Shown: piece by piece, positions 11,806 through 23,509 of the stretch
How the letters are laid out: every line of letters begins with the position of its first letter
Numbering within the stretch: position 1 is the first letter of the stretch
Source of the DNA: Platerodrilus igneus
Lineage: Eukaryota; Arthropoda; Insecta; Coleoptera; Lycidae
Reading direction: 5' to 3'
Assembly (NCBI GenBank): GCA_036346225.1
Contig: JARFIW010001480.1
Location: forward strand, 11,253,001-11,317,000
Length of the DNA stretch: 64,000 nucleotides
The notes under the pieces: generated by a model
Told to the model about the DNA's origin: nothing
Seen by the model: only the letters and a program-made list of their open reading frames with translations
Database searches by the model: none
Position numbers and translations under genes: made by a program

Positions 11806-13340
11806 ACAATTGTAGAGCGATAATATCGCTTCGCAGCAACAAACAATAGTTCTATAGTGTCAATGTTTTTTATCACGTAACTACACCAAACGCTGATACG
11901 GAATATGTCATTGATATACAAAAAAAAAAGTTGTATACTTGTATGGGTCTGGATACTTAGATTGCAAGCCGTCGGGGGTGAGTCAGCATAGCAACACCAC
12001 GGTAGTCAGGATCCATCCGCCCTGCCACCGTAACTGCAGCAGCGGTCTACAGACAAAAGCAGTTGTTCTACGTCAACGAACAGTTGGGCCTACATAAAGA
12101 AGGAACCAATTTGGCTTCCAGCTAAAAGCTAAAAAGAGAATCTGATTAGAATGGGTAAGCGCGGGAAAACTCACCAATACAAGCACGATACCTCCTACTT
12201 GTCAAACAAAAAAAAGTGCTTTGCTTTCGAAATACTGTGACGAATAATGTAGAAAATATTTCAACGCACAAGCTGCAGAAGCGAATTCAAAATGAGTTCA
12301 AATAACACGAGTTCGAACTGCAATCTTCGCGTTATCGAAAGCGCTATTAGAAAAACTAAAAAAACATGCTATCAAATAATAATAGGATCTAATATTTGGA
12401 CAAGTCTTTAAATGGGAAACACAAGAGAAAGCAATTATGCGTTATCGGAATGTTTAACAAATTACCGGATACCTGAAACAAGGTATTGACTATTTAATTT
12501 ATCGAATAAATTTTCGTTTTAAAAGCAAAAGGGATTTGAGTTAAAATTATGTTAACGCGGGCTTAAGACGAACAGGTAAAATAGATAGGATATTGTTGGA
12601 GAATTTAAGAGTAGAAATGGAATTTATTCGAGCGGATAATTACCTAACCTGGGGAAAAAGGGTATTTAATTTATGTAAAAAAATAAACGTAACAAACCTG
12701 TCCAAGAAAAAAATGCTGTCGGATAACGCTTATCGCTTTTATTCCAAATTAGAAACACACCCCCATTCTGCCACACGAAATACAGTTAGACAAATTTTTA
12801 AATCAAAATGCCTGCTAAAGCAATTAAAGAGGTTTATTTTTAACAATAATATACAGCCGCGGCTACTCCATGGGGGCTCAAAGACTAGAGCCCCCAGGTT
12901 ATTTTAAGGAATAGGTACGTAAATAAACTTTTAGGCATAAATTGATTCATCGTAAAATGATATAAATAGTAAACATATCCCGCCGTCGTCCTTTCGTTAG
13001 CAACCACATCTAACCGTTTTAATGAAAATGAACACCAAAATGTATATAATTCTTCTAAAATTTGTGGTTCAAATGATCAAATGTAACACTGATATTAATA
13101 TTTTAAAATTATTTAAAACAATTACGTTTCTCAATATATTCATTTTACATCATAATAAATAAATACCTGTCCTAGACATTTTGACAGTGCTCTGTTCACG
13201 TTAACAGAACTTTTTGATTTTCTTTAGCACATCGGTGTAAGGGAAGACTCCATTCTATTAAGCCCGGTTTCAATGTAAATCTTATAGGAAATCGAACGAC
13301 GACGAATTCTGTCGAACCCAAATAATAACAGCTTCAGATA
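11806..13340. other. Non-coding, with GC-richer patch, possible LINE tail and a hairpin
   Basis: A GC-richer patch lies at 11965-12060 without a convincing frame. A 104-codon open stretch at 12593-12907 (+) contains AYRFYSKLETHPHSATRN, faintly like the C-terminal end of jockey-type reverse transcriptases; weak. At 12871-12896 a 9-bp perfect stem (TGGGGGCTC / GAGCCCCCA) closes an 8-base loop. Nothing else is recognised. Confidence 0.35.
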
Positions 13341-13348
13341 GCTTTAAC

Positions 13349-13371
13349 AGGGCTCTCATCATTAGAGCCCT
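13349..13371. repeat. Hairpin, candidate 5' end of the hAT element
   Basis: AGGGCTCT and AGAGCCCT form an 8-bp stem with a 7-base loop, preceded by C. CAGGG is a common hAT terminus and it lies about 190 bases before the transposase frame. A loosely matching GAGGCTCTAA is on the minus strand near 15787-15797, but no 8-bp target duplication is evident, so the assignment is tentative. Confidence 0.35.
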
Positions 13372-13538
13372 TAGCCGCAGTACTGTTGGTATTTCAAGGC
13401 GTGTTTGTTGTTGTCCGGTACTAATTTGCATGAGCGTAGAGATTATGTGACTTGTTTTCGTTGAAAGTAAAGACCGTGTCTTGTTTTGTAAGTGTAGTCG
13501 TAGTGTATAATTTGGATTATTATTTTGAATTATTCAAG

Positions 13539-15549
13539 ATGACTGAAAATAATATGTGTAATATAGCCGAAATTAAATTAAAAACTCTTGCATTATCAGA
13601 ATAGGTGAAAAGTATGAACATAGGCCGTCCGACACCGGATTTAAATCTGAAACAGGTAGATAAGGTTGAAAATCGTAGATTCACAAGGCATTTTTCAAAA
13701 GAAATTTATAAAAAATGTCAGTGGATTTCCAGATGCACTCAATCGAATGCTCTATTTTGTTTTCCTTGCCATTTATTTTATTGTGACGGAATGGACAAGA
13801 CATGGTCGGAAAAAGGCTTTAGAGGTCTGAAGCATATAAATGATAAAATACAAAAGCTTGAAATTAGCAAGTACCCTATAAAGTCTTGCACGGATTTGGC
13901 TATGCTAGGTTTAGTGAACATTGCGGTTCAATTAGATTCCGCATATAGGCAGAACAATATGAAGCATAATGAGCAGGTGACTAAAATAGATGCATTTAAA
14001 AAAAAATTATCAATTGTATTAAATTTTGTGGAAAGTTGGAGTTGGCATTGAGAGGGCACAATAAAAAAGAAGATTCCGAAAACACTGGAATTTGGTTAGA
14101 ATTAATTGATTTTACTTCGGAATTGGATGTAATTTTAAAAGAACATTTACACAAAGCGAGTGTATTTAAAGGTACATTCAAAACTATGCACAACGAGATT
14201 TTAGAAAGCATGCTTGCAGTGTGTCGTCAAGAAATTCAAGATCGAATTAAAGGTAGTGAATTTTTGGCAATTCAGTGCGATGAGACGACTGACATTTCAA
14301 ATCAATACCAAATGGTAATTATAGTTAGATATTTCTACAGTGGAAATATTTATGAGAGATTTTGGACATTTCTACGAGTAATAGATAAAATAGCTAACGG
14401 TTTAACGGAGTGTATTGAGCAGGAATTAGATAAATTAATATTAAACTTGCCGTCTAAATTAATCGCTCAAACTTATGACGGTACAAATGTTATGAGTGGT
14501 TCTGCTAGTGGAGTTCGGTCAAAAACAAAACCTAAATATAAAAATGCCTATTTCGTTCACTGTTATGCCAATCAATTAAATTTAATTACGCAGAAAGCAA
14601 CTAGTCAAAATGCTAAAGTTAAAATTTTTTTTTCTAATTTATCCGCAATTCCTGCTTTTTTTTCCTCATTCTACTCACAGGTGTGATGTGCTAAAAGAAA
14701 TAGTGAAGCGAAAATTGCCCACTGTTGCTGCCACACGTTAGAATTATAGTATTCGTATTGTGAACGTCGTATATGAGAATACAGAAAAACTAATCGAATG
14801 CTTTGAGGAATTAGAAGAAAAGTGTAATAAAACTATTACCTGCAGGGAAGCATATGGTATGCGTAGAATTCTGGAAGATCCTGATTTTGTGTTTTTCTCA
14901 ATTTATTTTATAAAATTTTTCCACATGTTAACATTTTATTTAATCAGTTTCAAGCTAGAGATACAGACAGTGTTGCACTGAAGAGAAATATGGAAGACTT
15001 TGAAAGGATAATAACATCTGCTAGAAATTCAACTGATGAGATAGAAAAAAATATAATCTGTAATGATACTAAACAAAGAAAAATTAGTAACGTGGAAAAT
15101 CGGAATTTGATTGCTAAAAAAGTGTGCGATACAATAGTTGTTCAGATGAAGGACAGGCTCTCATACCGAACTCATTTAGAAGCCGCATTTTTAGTAGACG
15201 TAACTAATTTTGATACTTACTCAAAAAAATTTCCAACATCGCATTTCCAATCGATTGATAAGTGTTATCCGATGTTACAGCCAGACAAATTGAGGACTGA
15301 ATTGAAAGTGATGTACACATGCTTTCCTGGTTGACCCAAAATGGGTTAAACGAAACATTTGGCGAAACAATAAAATTATTAAAAATTATAGTCACAACCC
15401 CAATGTCCACTGCCGAATCTGAAAGATGTTTTTCAACTCTTAATAGGATTAAAACTTATCTAAGGAACACAATGACCGAAAAACGTCTTAATGCCTTAGC
15501 AATGATGTCAGTCAACAAAAACCTTAATACATTACATCAACAATTATAA
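13539..15549 (+). pseudogene. hAT transposase, ZMYM1-like type, decayed
   Basis: The frame starts at an ATG (MTENNMCNIAEIK) and hits a TAG at 13602-13604. It then continues through a TTF-type zinc-finger region (CQWISRC, ALFCFPCHLFY, RGLKHINDKIQKLE). After a frame change near 14040 comes the RNase H-like core. It includes a FKGTFKTMHNEIL block, AIQCDETTDISNQYQ (first catalytic Asp), AQTYDGTNVMSG (second) and AYFVHCYANQLNLI. Further frame changes follow near 14680 and 14980. The C-terminal dimerisation block is intact: MSTAESERCFSTLNRIKTYL followed by NALAMMSVN. The family excises and inserts DNA with 8-bp duplications. Here several stops and shifts abolish the protein. Domain order and length (about 670 codons) match hAT transposases of the ZMYM1-like group. 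Confidence 0.85.
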
Positions 15550-16171
15550 CGAAAAAGTTATAGATCATTTTATTGATCAGAAAGACAGAAGGCTTGATTT
15601 CGTATACAAGCAGTAAAATTATTATTACGTGACAAGTAGAGTACAGTGTGTGACTTTTTGTATATAAACCTCTAAACAAGTATACAAAAATCAATGGGTC
15701 TGTGTGAGTAACTAGGCTGAATACACCAAACCACTGAAGGTGAGTGTTGCTTATGTTATCTTGTATTATATTCATGCCATAAGCAGTTAGAGCCTCTCAA
15801 ATAAATTCACCACGAGTCGCCACATATATAGTTAATTTTCAACTGTTTTAGTTGGCAAAATTGAATGACAAAGCCCGAGTCTGAAGTTCAAAATCAGAAA
15901 CCGATACTCATTTGAAACAACATTGATAGCAGGAATTTTTAAAGTACAATAGAACTACATAGAAACGTATACTCTCAATGGAAATATTTTAAATAGATTA
16001 AATACGCAATTTACACATTGTGACGTTCCTTGGAAATCATTATAATCATATTTCATTTTGATAGTTTCTGTATTAGAAACTCCACCAATAGGGTCACGCA
16101 ATTTCCTTTAAGAAATATTCCACAAAATAGCCGGCCATCAAAACAATAGTGATAGTGCTCTGTTAAAGTTT
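15550..16171. other. No recognisable gene
   Basis: AT-rich sequence between the hAT remnant and the LINE. It may hold the hAT 3' end near 15797. No other feature is supported. Confidence 0.4.
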
Positions 16172-16690
16172 TGTCTTTACTGCAAGAAAAATGTGGTAAA
16201 AATTGTTATTAGTGCAAAGCTAAATGTCACTCATCATGTAGTGAGAGAATTGGAGCAATAATTGAAACTTCTACTGATTTGAGTGAATTTTTGTGTAATG
16301 CATGTAAGGCTTTTATTAATGCAAATGATAATAACAGCAGTGTAAATTCCAATGTTGATATAAATACCAAATTGTACATTGAGCTAAGTGATAATAACCA
16401 GAATGTGTCTGAATTTATAAATGGTGGTGAATTCCAATCCACATTAAATTCTTTAATTAGCCAGGAGACTGGAGTGTTATTAAAGACGCTCAAAGATTTA
16501 AAAGCCATGTTCATGATAACTGAGAGTAATAAGGATCTTATCAAGTTGCTTGCTAATGATAGACAGCTTTCTTATTCTTCTAACCTTATGCACACTGATA
16601 ATAAGTTTCTAGTTTATTCTAAAAAGACAAGCAACTGAGTTATCCATTTGCATATGCAGACGTATCTAAGTTGTCTTTTGTAACAAATAT
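16172..16690 (+). pseudogene. LINE ORF1, N-terminal part with PHD finger
   Basis: A C4HC3 (PHD-type) zinc finger can be read across one frameshift. The first pair is CLYC. The second is CY-stop-C, with TAG where a codon is expected. Then come KCHSSC and finally FLCNACKA. A long open stretch follows (16279-16638) with helical sequence such as TGVLLKTLKDLKAMF, then SYPFAYADVSKLSF in another frame. PHD-bearing ORF1 proteins are usual in insect CR1/jockey-group LINEs, where they bind the RNA template. The block breaks off near 16690 where unrelated sequence begins; the matching C-terminal half is at 18691-19505. Confidence 0.65.
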
Positions 16691-18690
16691 AAATTACATG
16701 GTACTAACTTTTGAAGTCGTTTCTATTTGTTACAGTTCTGTGGCATCTGATTTCATTAAATTGCATTATAATATCAGAAGAAATCATTTCGTAAAAAATA
16801 AACGTTATTTCCACTTAATCCGCTTTTAATTTATCTTAAGAATATATTCAATCGTAACAAATATTATAAATTCGTTCTAGAAACTGAAGATCTTAAAATA
16901 CGTTACAAACAAATCACTTGTGTTGCCTAATTCGTAAGCGGTCGGTATCCATTGTCAAGAATTATTAAACTAACATTGCGCTTGTGAAAGGTGTCACGAG
17001 GTGGCGTTTTGGACAGCTCACCTGTTCTTTATATTCATGGAATTGAGATATAACACGGCCATTTTCTTCAATACAGTGATAGCAGAACGAGTGGAAGAAA
17101 ATGTTGGCGCATTTATGTGCCAGTTGGTGCCTGAGAATCGGTATTTAGGTCGGCGTAAAATTGGTCGTTTAAAAGGGGCCGGGATGTTAAAAGTTCCCCG
17201 GGTTTTGTTACGACGGCTAAAATGTAAAAGTATCAACGTGGTTGTTTTAATCACAGTATCCATTAACAGTAAGATAGTAATATTTTAAGTGGTACTTATG
17301 CTAAAAGAAACTTTAATCTTTTAGCGCATTTCTTTTTATTATGGAGGATTTTTTGTAACAAGAAGTAATTGTGATCGATCACATGGTGTTTGTTTGATAG
17401 AAAGGTATGACGTCATGATGTCAGCCGTTTATTTCGGAATCCCAATAGTAGATATTTTGCTGTTAATATGGAACCCAATGCTTTTGGTTTAGAAATTTTT
17501 TTTGAAACTGGAGTTTTTGCTTGTTTGTAAACCAGGTATTTAGAACCCTCATTAGCGCGAGAATCGGTGCCGGTGAATGTTTAAATTTTTTTATATTGGT
17601 TGCGGTTTAAGCTTTATTATTACGTTTATAAACAAAAAAATGTTCGTGCAATTATTAAAAATATGAAATTTATTAGAAGTATAAATTTTGCATTTAGAAT
17701 TCAGTATAAAAGGTTGTAAATGTTTTAATGTTCTAAAAATTGTGTGACAGATATTTTTTTGTTAAGAGTTGAAACTTATAGTTCTATAAGAGAAAGGAAA
17801 ATCCTGTTCTTTGGAAGTAAATCAATGTATTTTGTGAAACATGTGAAATATACATGTGACCTTATAAGAAAGTTTGTAAAGTCGAATTTTAACTAAGTAT
17901 GTCCATTTATAGTATGCTTGACAATGTGTAGGTTAATTGTGTTCCTATACCATGTCAACCCGAATAATTTTAATTTATTTAATCTATTTGTTTGTGAATC
18001 CTTTTTTTGTAACAAATATAAGTGTGTGAGATTTTTTTGGAATCTATTGTGAACCAATCTAACAGATCCGTTAATTGGGGTTATAAATTTTTTGTTTGTG
18101 AAAATAGTATCAAATGTCAGCATTTCTTATCTACAGAAAAAATTTACAAATTTTTATTCCATAGAAAAAGTTTAATTTGACTTTTGAATATCAAATTTGT
18201 GATTTTGTTTATATGTATTTAAAAGAAGGAAAAGAATTACTTTAAATTATATTTTTGGTTCAAAGTACCAAATCTTTTATTTATCTGTATTTAAAGTTAG
18301 TGAGAGTACAATTTGAAAAAACAAATTTTGAGTAATGAAACTTGAGGGACATCAAGTAAAGTAATGTTATAGAAGTGATGTAAGCGACTTCTTTGTGATA
18401 TCAACTTCTAGGTATAACACTTTTAGTTTCATGATGATTATTAATTTATGAGTATTATTGTATTATCTTTTTTAAGACGCAAACAGTGTCTTTAGATTTA
18501 AAATTTATTGTGTGATATTTCCTTTTAGGAACATCGCAGTAGGAGTTGAAATAGACACGTTTGAGAGGTTTCCAGACGTGTAGTTTTGGATAACTTCTAT
18601 GTTTTTGATAGTCACTACGGCCTGTGAGTTTCTGCATCTTCTCATAGGTTACTTTCATATTTTATTGTCCATATAGATGCCGTGGCGCTC
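16691..18690. other. Foreign sequence splitting the LINE ORF1
   Basis: About 2 kb lies between the two halves of ORF1, so it is a probable later insertion. It contains several TGTAACAAATAT-like words (near 16678, 16853 and 18010) and a 95-codon ORF at 17001-17288 with no recognised domain. The minus-strand ORFs at 17893-18123 and 18455-18658 are also unrecognised. No terminal repeats or target duplication could be defined by eye. Confidence 0.4.
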
Positions 18691-19505
18691 AATTTCCCTT
18701 CCTTTTTCTCATTTCTTTTTATAGTTGAATTTACTTTTTATCCACGCCCAATCTCATTGCTCGCCCTTAGGGCAATTCCCAGACTAAGCCGTGAATATCG
18801 TGAAGTTTGTGAGTCTATTGGAAGTGATGACATTAAAAATAAATTCTTGCTAAATAATAAGAATACAAATCGCTTCACTGACGCCCAACGTCAAATTAGT
18901 TCTCCTGGAGTGCCTGACTCACACACACACGCGAAAATTATTACACCTTGACAGCACCTACAGATAATAATTTATCCTTACATCACAAATTCAACAGCAA
19001 TACACAACAACCGACACCTGATAACAAATATAGTAGCTTATCAACTTTCATTAGTTCTAAAGCTACTGATGGCAGGGAGTCTAAATCTCAATCTGCAGCT
19101 AAAAGAAGAAAGGTTTTAATAATTGGTACTGCTGCCAATACTTTCATAGAAAACAACACTTCCAGTGATAGTTTTATAGTGGTTAAACGTAAAATAAGAA
19201 TTTCATACCTTCACGTACACGAGTTGACCCTAATGTGAACATAGATAACATTTCAAATTATGTTGAAATGAAATTATCTTCAGCTTGTAATGGTGATATA
19301 ATTCATAACTTAAAAATTGAATCCTTACAATCACGATATCATCAACATTGCAGCTCCTTCAAACTTTTAATACCTTCTGATATGCTTCAGCGTTGCTAAA
19401 TTCTGAATTCTGGCCAGTAGGAATTGCTGTTAGAAACTTTTTTGATAAACTTTCATCAAAGAGTACGAAGGATAGTAATAAACCACATTTTACTATAGCT
19501 CGACA
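18691..19505 (+). pseudogene. LINE ORF1, C-terminal part
   Basis: Pieces in changing frames read RLSREYREVCESIGSDDIKNK, AKRRKVLIIGTAANTF, ISNYVEMKLSSAC, and CSSFKLLIPSDML followed by LLNSEFWPVGIAVRNFFDKL. The last block is the conserved C-terminal nucleic-acid-binding part of PHD-type LINE ORF1 proteins (SSFKV...LLDSDLWPEGVLVRRF in relatives). It continues the PHD half at 16172-16690 and leads into the endonuclease at 19535. Several stops and shifts are present. Confidence 0.65.
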
Positions 19506-19534
19506 TTAAACAGGAAACACTTAAATAATTTTAC

Positions 19535-20157
19535 GTGGTCTTCGAACTAAAAACCGATAAAATTTATCGTAGTGTTTTTAATTTTAATTTTTATGTGACT
19601 ATACTAACTAAAACTAGATTGAGCTATAAAATTTTTAACTCGGAATTATTTTCCGATGCATATAGAGTTTACAGGAGTGACAGGAAGTACGAGAATCTAT
19701 CTTGTTGCCGTGGTGGTGGTACTTTAATTGCCACTTATTCAGGACTCTCAAGTATGAAACTACCAAATAGGGGTCATATTTATTTTGAAGATGTATGGAT
19801 AGAGATAATGTTGGGTAATCTAACGATCGTTATTGCGGCAGTGTATTTAAAACCACAGTGTCCCATGAGTAGTTTTAAGCTATTTTTAAAAACATGTGAA
19901 AACAAAAGAAAGCAATACACACAAACAAAATTTCTTGTGTTTGGTGTTTTTTAATCTTCCTGAGATCAGCTGGCTTGTAGATGAAGATCTTAATGTTACT
20001 CCTACAGGCACAGTTTCATTCTAGGCAGAACTTGTGTTTAATCACTTATACCTATTGGAACTGTGGCAAGTGAATAGCATCTCTAACCATAACAATAAAC
20101 TTCTTGATTTGGTTTTTGTTGATAGTAGTCAAGAACTGCAGGTTATAATATCAATTG
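19535..20157 (+). pseudogene. LINE ORF2, APE-type endonuclease fragment
   Basis: The open stretch 19535-19954 has TILTKTRLSYKIFNSELFSD (TETWL-like motif region), YRVYRSDRKYENLSCCRGGGTLIAT, and IVIAAVYLKPQ. After a frame change come NLPEISWLVDEDL-like sequence and NKLLDLVFVDSSQEL near 20095-20140. These are the ordered motifs of the apurinic endonuclease domain that nicks target DNA for CR1/jockey-group LINEs. No reverse transcriptase follows: the copy stops at about 20157, where unrelated repeats begin. It is therefore internally or 3' truncated, unusual for a LINE, whose truncation is normally 5'. Confidence 0.75.
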
Positions 20158-20284
20158 GTGTGAAGTTAGCAGCAAAATTCTAGCAGTAATTTTTACGAGG
20201 AAGAAAATGCACAACTGGCAGTAAAATCCCAGCTGTAAATTTTTCGTGCAGACCTCGTTGAATAGGCAAAATGCGATTTCAATA

Positions 20285-20630
20285 GAGTTACAATTACAGC
20301 TTCTGCCTTGGCACAACTATTGAAATGGCCACCCTTAAAGCACCAGTAGAACTAAATTAACTTTCAACCCGTATGGGTTTCAAACTCCCCCGTCGAGTTA
20401 CACCTTCTGTTTTGGCACATATATTGTTAAAACCTTCCTTAATGCACCTGCAAAAACTAAATTAACTTGCGACCCGTATGGGTATCAAAATCGACCGGTG
20501 TAAGCTTCAAAAACCATCCTTTAATGATATAAATAGGAAAACAATCAGAAACGGCACAAGGTCATCGAGTTACACTTTCCACTTTGGCACATATATTGTT
20601 AAAATCTTCTATAATGCACCTGCAAAAACC
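20285..20630 (+). repeat. Three degenerate direct repeats
   Basis: Units beginning GAGTTAC...TTGGCACA-ATATTG are seen at 20285, 20395 and 20567. The first two also share AACCCGTATGGGT-type ends. They abut the palindrome at 20631. Irregular spacing (110 and 172) suggests a decayed array. Function unknown. Confidence 0.7.
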
Positions 20631-20669
20631 AAATTTACTTGCGACGCGAGTTACATATCCTCCAAATTA

Positions 20670-20720
<51 letters not shown>

Positions 20721-21055
20721 TTGTTTGTTACGAACGCTTGTAGTTAAGAACGTTATTTGATCTTGATTTTGGGATAATTTCGTTCGAAAAATATATAAAT
20801 ACTAATCCATTTATTGATCACTACGTTTCGGGTATAACTTTGTACCCTTAATCATGTGCTACAAAGAGGTGATAAAACAGTTATTAATATACAATATTAG
20901 TTTTACTGTTTTATCACATCTTTGTAGACACATGATTAAGTACAAAGTTATACCCGAAACGTAGTGATCAATAAATGGATTAGTATTTATATATTTTCGA
21001 ACGAAATTATCCCAAAAATCAAGATCAAATAACGTTCTTAACTAAGCGTTCGTAA

Positions 21056-21096
<41 letters not shown>

Positions 21097-21135
21097 TAAT
21101 TTGGAGGATATGTAACTCGCGTCGCAAGTAAATTT
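20631..21135. repeat. Large near-perfect palindrome (foldback), about 505 bp
   Basis: The left arm (20631-20881) and right arm (20905-21135) are inverted copies from AAATTTACTTGCGACGCGAG at the outer left end to its complement at the outer right end. The central ACTGTTTTATC/GATAAAACAGT pair encloses a short loop. Each arm holds a (TA)n run (about 20672-20720 and 21058-21093), an AACGTTATTTGATCTTG block and an ACGTAGTGATCAATAAATGG block. The two arms differ at only a few positions outside the TA runs. This could be a foldback element or head-to-head termini of a Penelope-type element. Confidence 0.85.
20824..20855 (-). other. Hammerhead-ribozyme-like / Penelope-terminal motif
   Basis: The minus strand reads ATGATTA, a 5-bp stem GGGTA/TACCC around an 8-base loop, then GAAACG. 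The order (CUGAUGA-like, helix II, GAAA) matches part of a hammerhead core, and hammerheads occur in terminal repeats of Penelope-like elements. Two core bases differ from CUGAUGA, and helix III and the cleavage site are not convincing, so the copy is probably dead or the likeness partial. The right-arm copy (20929-20962, plus) has lost two G of the stem. Confidence 0.3.
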
Positions 21136-21199
21136 ATGAGACATAATTATTGAAACAGGTTAATGAAAGTTCACAAGCCAGACATCAGAATGGAAACAG

Positions 21200-21631
21200 T
21201 TACTTTGTATTTCAGGCGCAACATGATACTGCAGGTGCAGGTCACAGTAGGTTAGAAGACAGCAATTATTAGAATTAAGATTACTAAGAAGTAATACATT
21301 GTATTAAATACAGAAATAAGCAGACATGAGCTCTGTAGTTCCCATAAGAAATGTGAGGGGCAGGGATAGCTATAATACCCTTGATAGCCCAACATGGCCA
21401 GTCAGTCTAGAGCTTCACAACTTTAACATTGTTGGTAGTTCAGCTACTCACCATAATTTTAATTTATTTAATTAGTGAAAGTCAACTTAAAATTATTTCG
21501 ATCTCGACACGTTACTGCATATACGTACTTGTAACTAAAATTAATATTGTAAATCTGTTTAAAATAAATTTGGTAGAAGAGTTTTTTGAAAAAGCTTTTT
21601 TAAAAAGCCGCTCCAAGAGGCCCAAACCTAT
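21200..21631 (+). mobile_element. 5' LTR of a 17.6/297-like Gypsy element
   Basis: The sequence ends directly before the primer-binding site at 21633. Its central part (GTTCCCATAAGAAATGTGAGGGG, then CAGTCAGTC, TTTAACATTG, TAAATCTGTTTAAA, AAAAAGCCGCTC) matches, with divergence, the minus-strand LTR at 27205-27681. The outer boundary is not certain; it may reach the palindrome end at 21135. Confidence 0.55.
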
Positions 21632-21632
21632 C

Positions 21633-21650
21633 TGGCGCAGTCGGTAGGAT
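21633..21650 (+). other. Primer-binding site (17.6/297 type)
   Basis: TGGCGCAGTCGGTAGGAT is the primer-binding sequence I associate with the Drosophila 17.6/297 group of Gypsy elements. It lies at the end of the LTR and about 740 bases before gag on the same strand. Confidence 0.75.
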
Positions 21651-22389
21651 ACCAGAAAAGCACTAGCAAATTCCAAAATCGAGGAAACTGGTGGTTTTGA
21701 ATTTCTATTCTTAATCTGGAACAAAAAACCAACTGGCCAAAGTACAAGAATAGACGAACCAAAGAGGGAAAGAAAATAATGAAATTGACAAACAAACTCC
21801 TGTAAGTACCAAAGTTTATTTTCTTAACCATCATCAACTGAATATTGATATTAGCAAGTAAGGAAATTTTTATATACAATTTTTATTATCACAATTTTAT
21901 TATTATTATCATTTCTGAAAGAAATTTACTCAGGAAAACTATTATTATAAAGAGGCATTTATATGCACAATTATTTCAAATTACTACAATAAATGTAACG
22001 ATTTATTCAGCAAGTATGAAGCTTAAGGTATAATTAGAACGCAATTCCTTTATTACAGCAACTATTACTAAAAGAATTTATTCAGAAAACCTAAAACCTG
22101 ATGATATTATAAAGCTCTATAATTAAACACTTTCAGTGCACCAAATTAACGAAGGTGTATAATTATAAAAACGTTTATGTCTTATCACTGCAACACTTAA
22201 TTACTCAGCACAAATACAAACAAAAGCGTATAATTATAACGCAATTATGCGAAAAACTATTCAGAAAACTTAAAACTAAATCGCGTCAATTGTAGAATTT
22301 GCAAAGTTATAAATATACACTTCAACGCGTCAGTAATTGACGAACTATACAAACTGAACTGACAGTAACCATTAATTATTATAACAACC

Positions 22390-23488
22390 ATGAATTCTGA
22401 TATGAAACTGTATCCCGAGAGCATTTCCCTATACGACGAAAATCAAGCATTATTAGGTATCTTTATCACTGGTTGCAAGATATTTTTAAAATCTTTTTAT
22501 AAACCAAGAGACAGCAAACGCAACGTTTTACTCTTACGCCTGATAACATGCAAACTGACGGAAGAGCATTAACCATGATTGCGCTGGTTTGATAGAGTGG
22601 GATGATTTCAAACGTATCCTAATTGCATTTTCGGCAACCAACGAAACATCAAATGTCTGGTCCGCGATTTAATAAACTTACGAATGGAAAATAACCAATC
22701 ACCCTATCAATTTGGTATGAAATGTTAAGACGTACGAAGTTTAAATTTGACAAAGCTAAAAATTAAAGAACCCGATCGAAGTATAAGATTATTAAAGACA
22801 AAAATGTACAACGATATGGATTTACACACATACATCAATGCCTTACCTGAACGCTTATCGGACAAAATAAGATTTCAACATCCTTAAAATTTAGAAGAAG
22901 CAATGAACATGATTGTAGGGGAAGAAAACGTTATGTACTACAGAAATAGACTGTATAACCCTAACGCAAATAAAAATTACGCACCGATGAAACTGTACAA
23001 GTTGCGAGAAAAATATTCACATAAACGAAATTTACACCATTTAACGGACAAATGAATCAATCATGAATTAACAACCCAAACTTTAACAACACAAATTTCC
23101 ACAACTAATTTAGACAATTTCCAAGACCAACATTTAATTCAAGTTTTACAAAACCCACGTTTACACCAAAGTTTAATCAAAACGTATATCAACCAAGGCA
23201 AACATTCGACGCAAACACCAGCAGAAACGCACCGATGACAAATAACAACAACAACCCCAACAGTTATTACAAACCAACCTCTATGGACACTTCATCTGGT
23301 AACACTAGACAAAATACTAAAATATCGCAAATCAAACCAAACTATAACCAAAAACAAAACTTCACTTCTGAAGAATTAATTCACCAAGAAATAGAAGATT
23401 TTGACAACTCAGACCCGAATAATGACACCACTTCAAGTAGAGACGAGGAAACAAACTACGAATGCCACAACCCCTATGAAAATTAGGA
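22390..23488 (+). pseudogene. Gypsy gag (17.6/297-like), decayed
   Basis: The first frame (22390-22572) begins MNSDMKLYPESISLYDENQ. Later pieces include VRDLINLRMENNQSPYQFG, then TYINALPERLSDKIRFQHP and AMNMIVGEENV, which resemble the capsid region of 17.6-like gag. The C-terminal part (23235-23486) is very rich in Asn, Gln and Pro with no zinc knuckle, also usual in this group. Multiple stops and frameshifts break it. It sits between the primer-binding site and the protease, as expected. Confidence 0.7.
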
Positions 23489-23509
23489 AGAGAACGACGA
23501 AGAAAACGC

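Noticed and set aside
12593..12907. 104-codon ORF as a host gene
   Set aside because: No intact start context or known domain. The only likeness, weak, is to the tail of a jockey-type reverse transcriptase.
18948..18950. Start of an independent gene at 18948
   Set aside because: The frame is part of the LINE ORF1 C-terminal region and continues in other frames on both sides.
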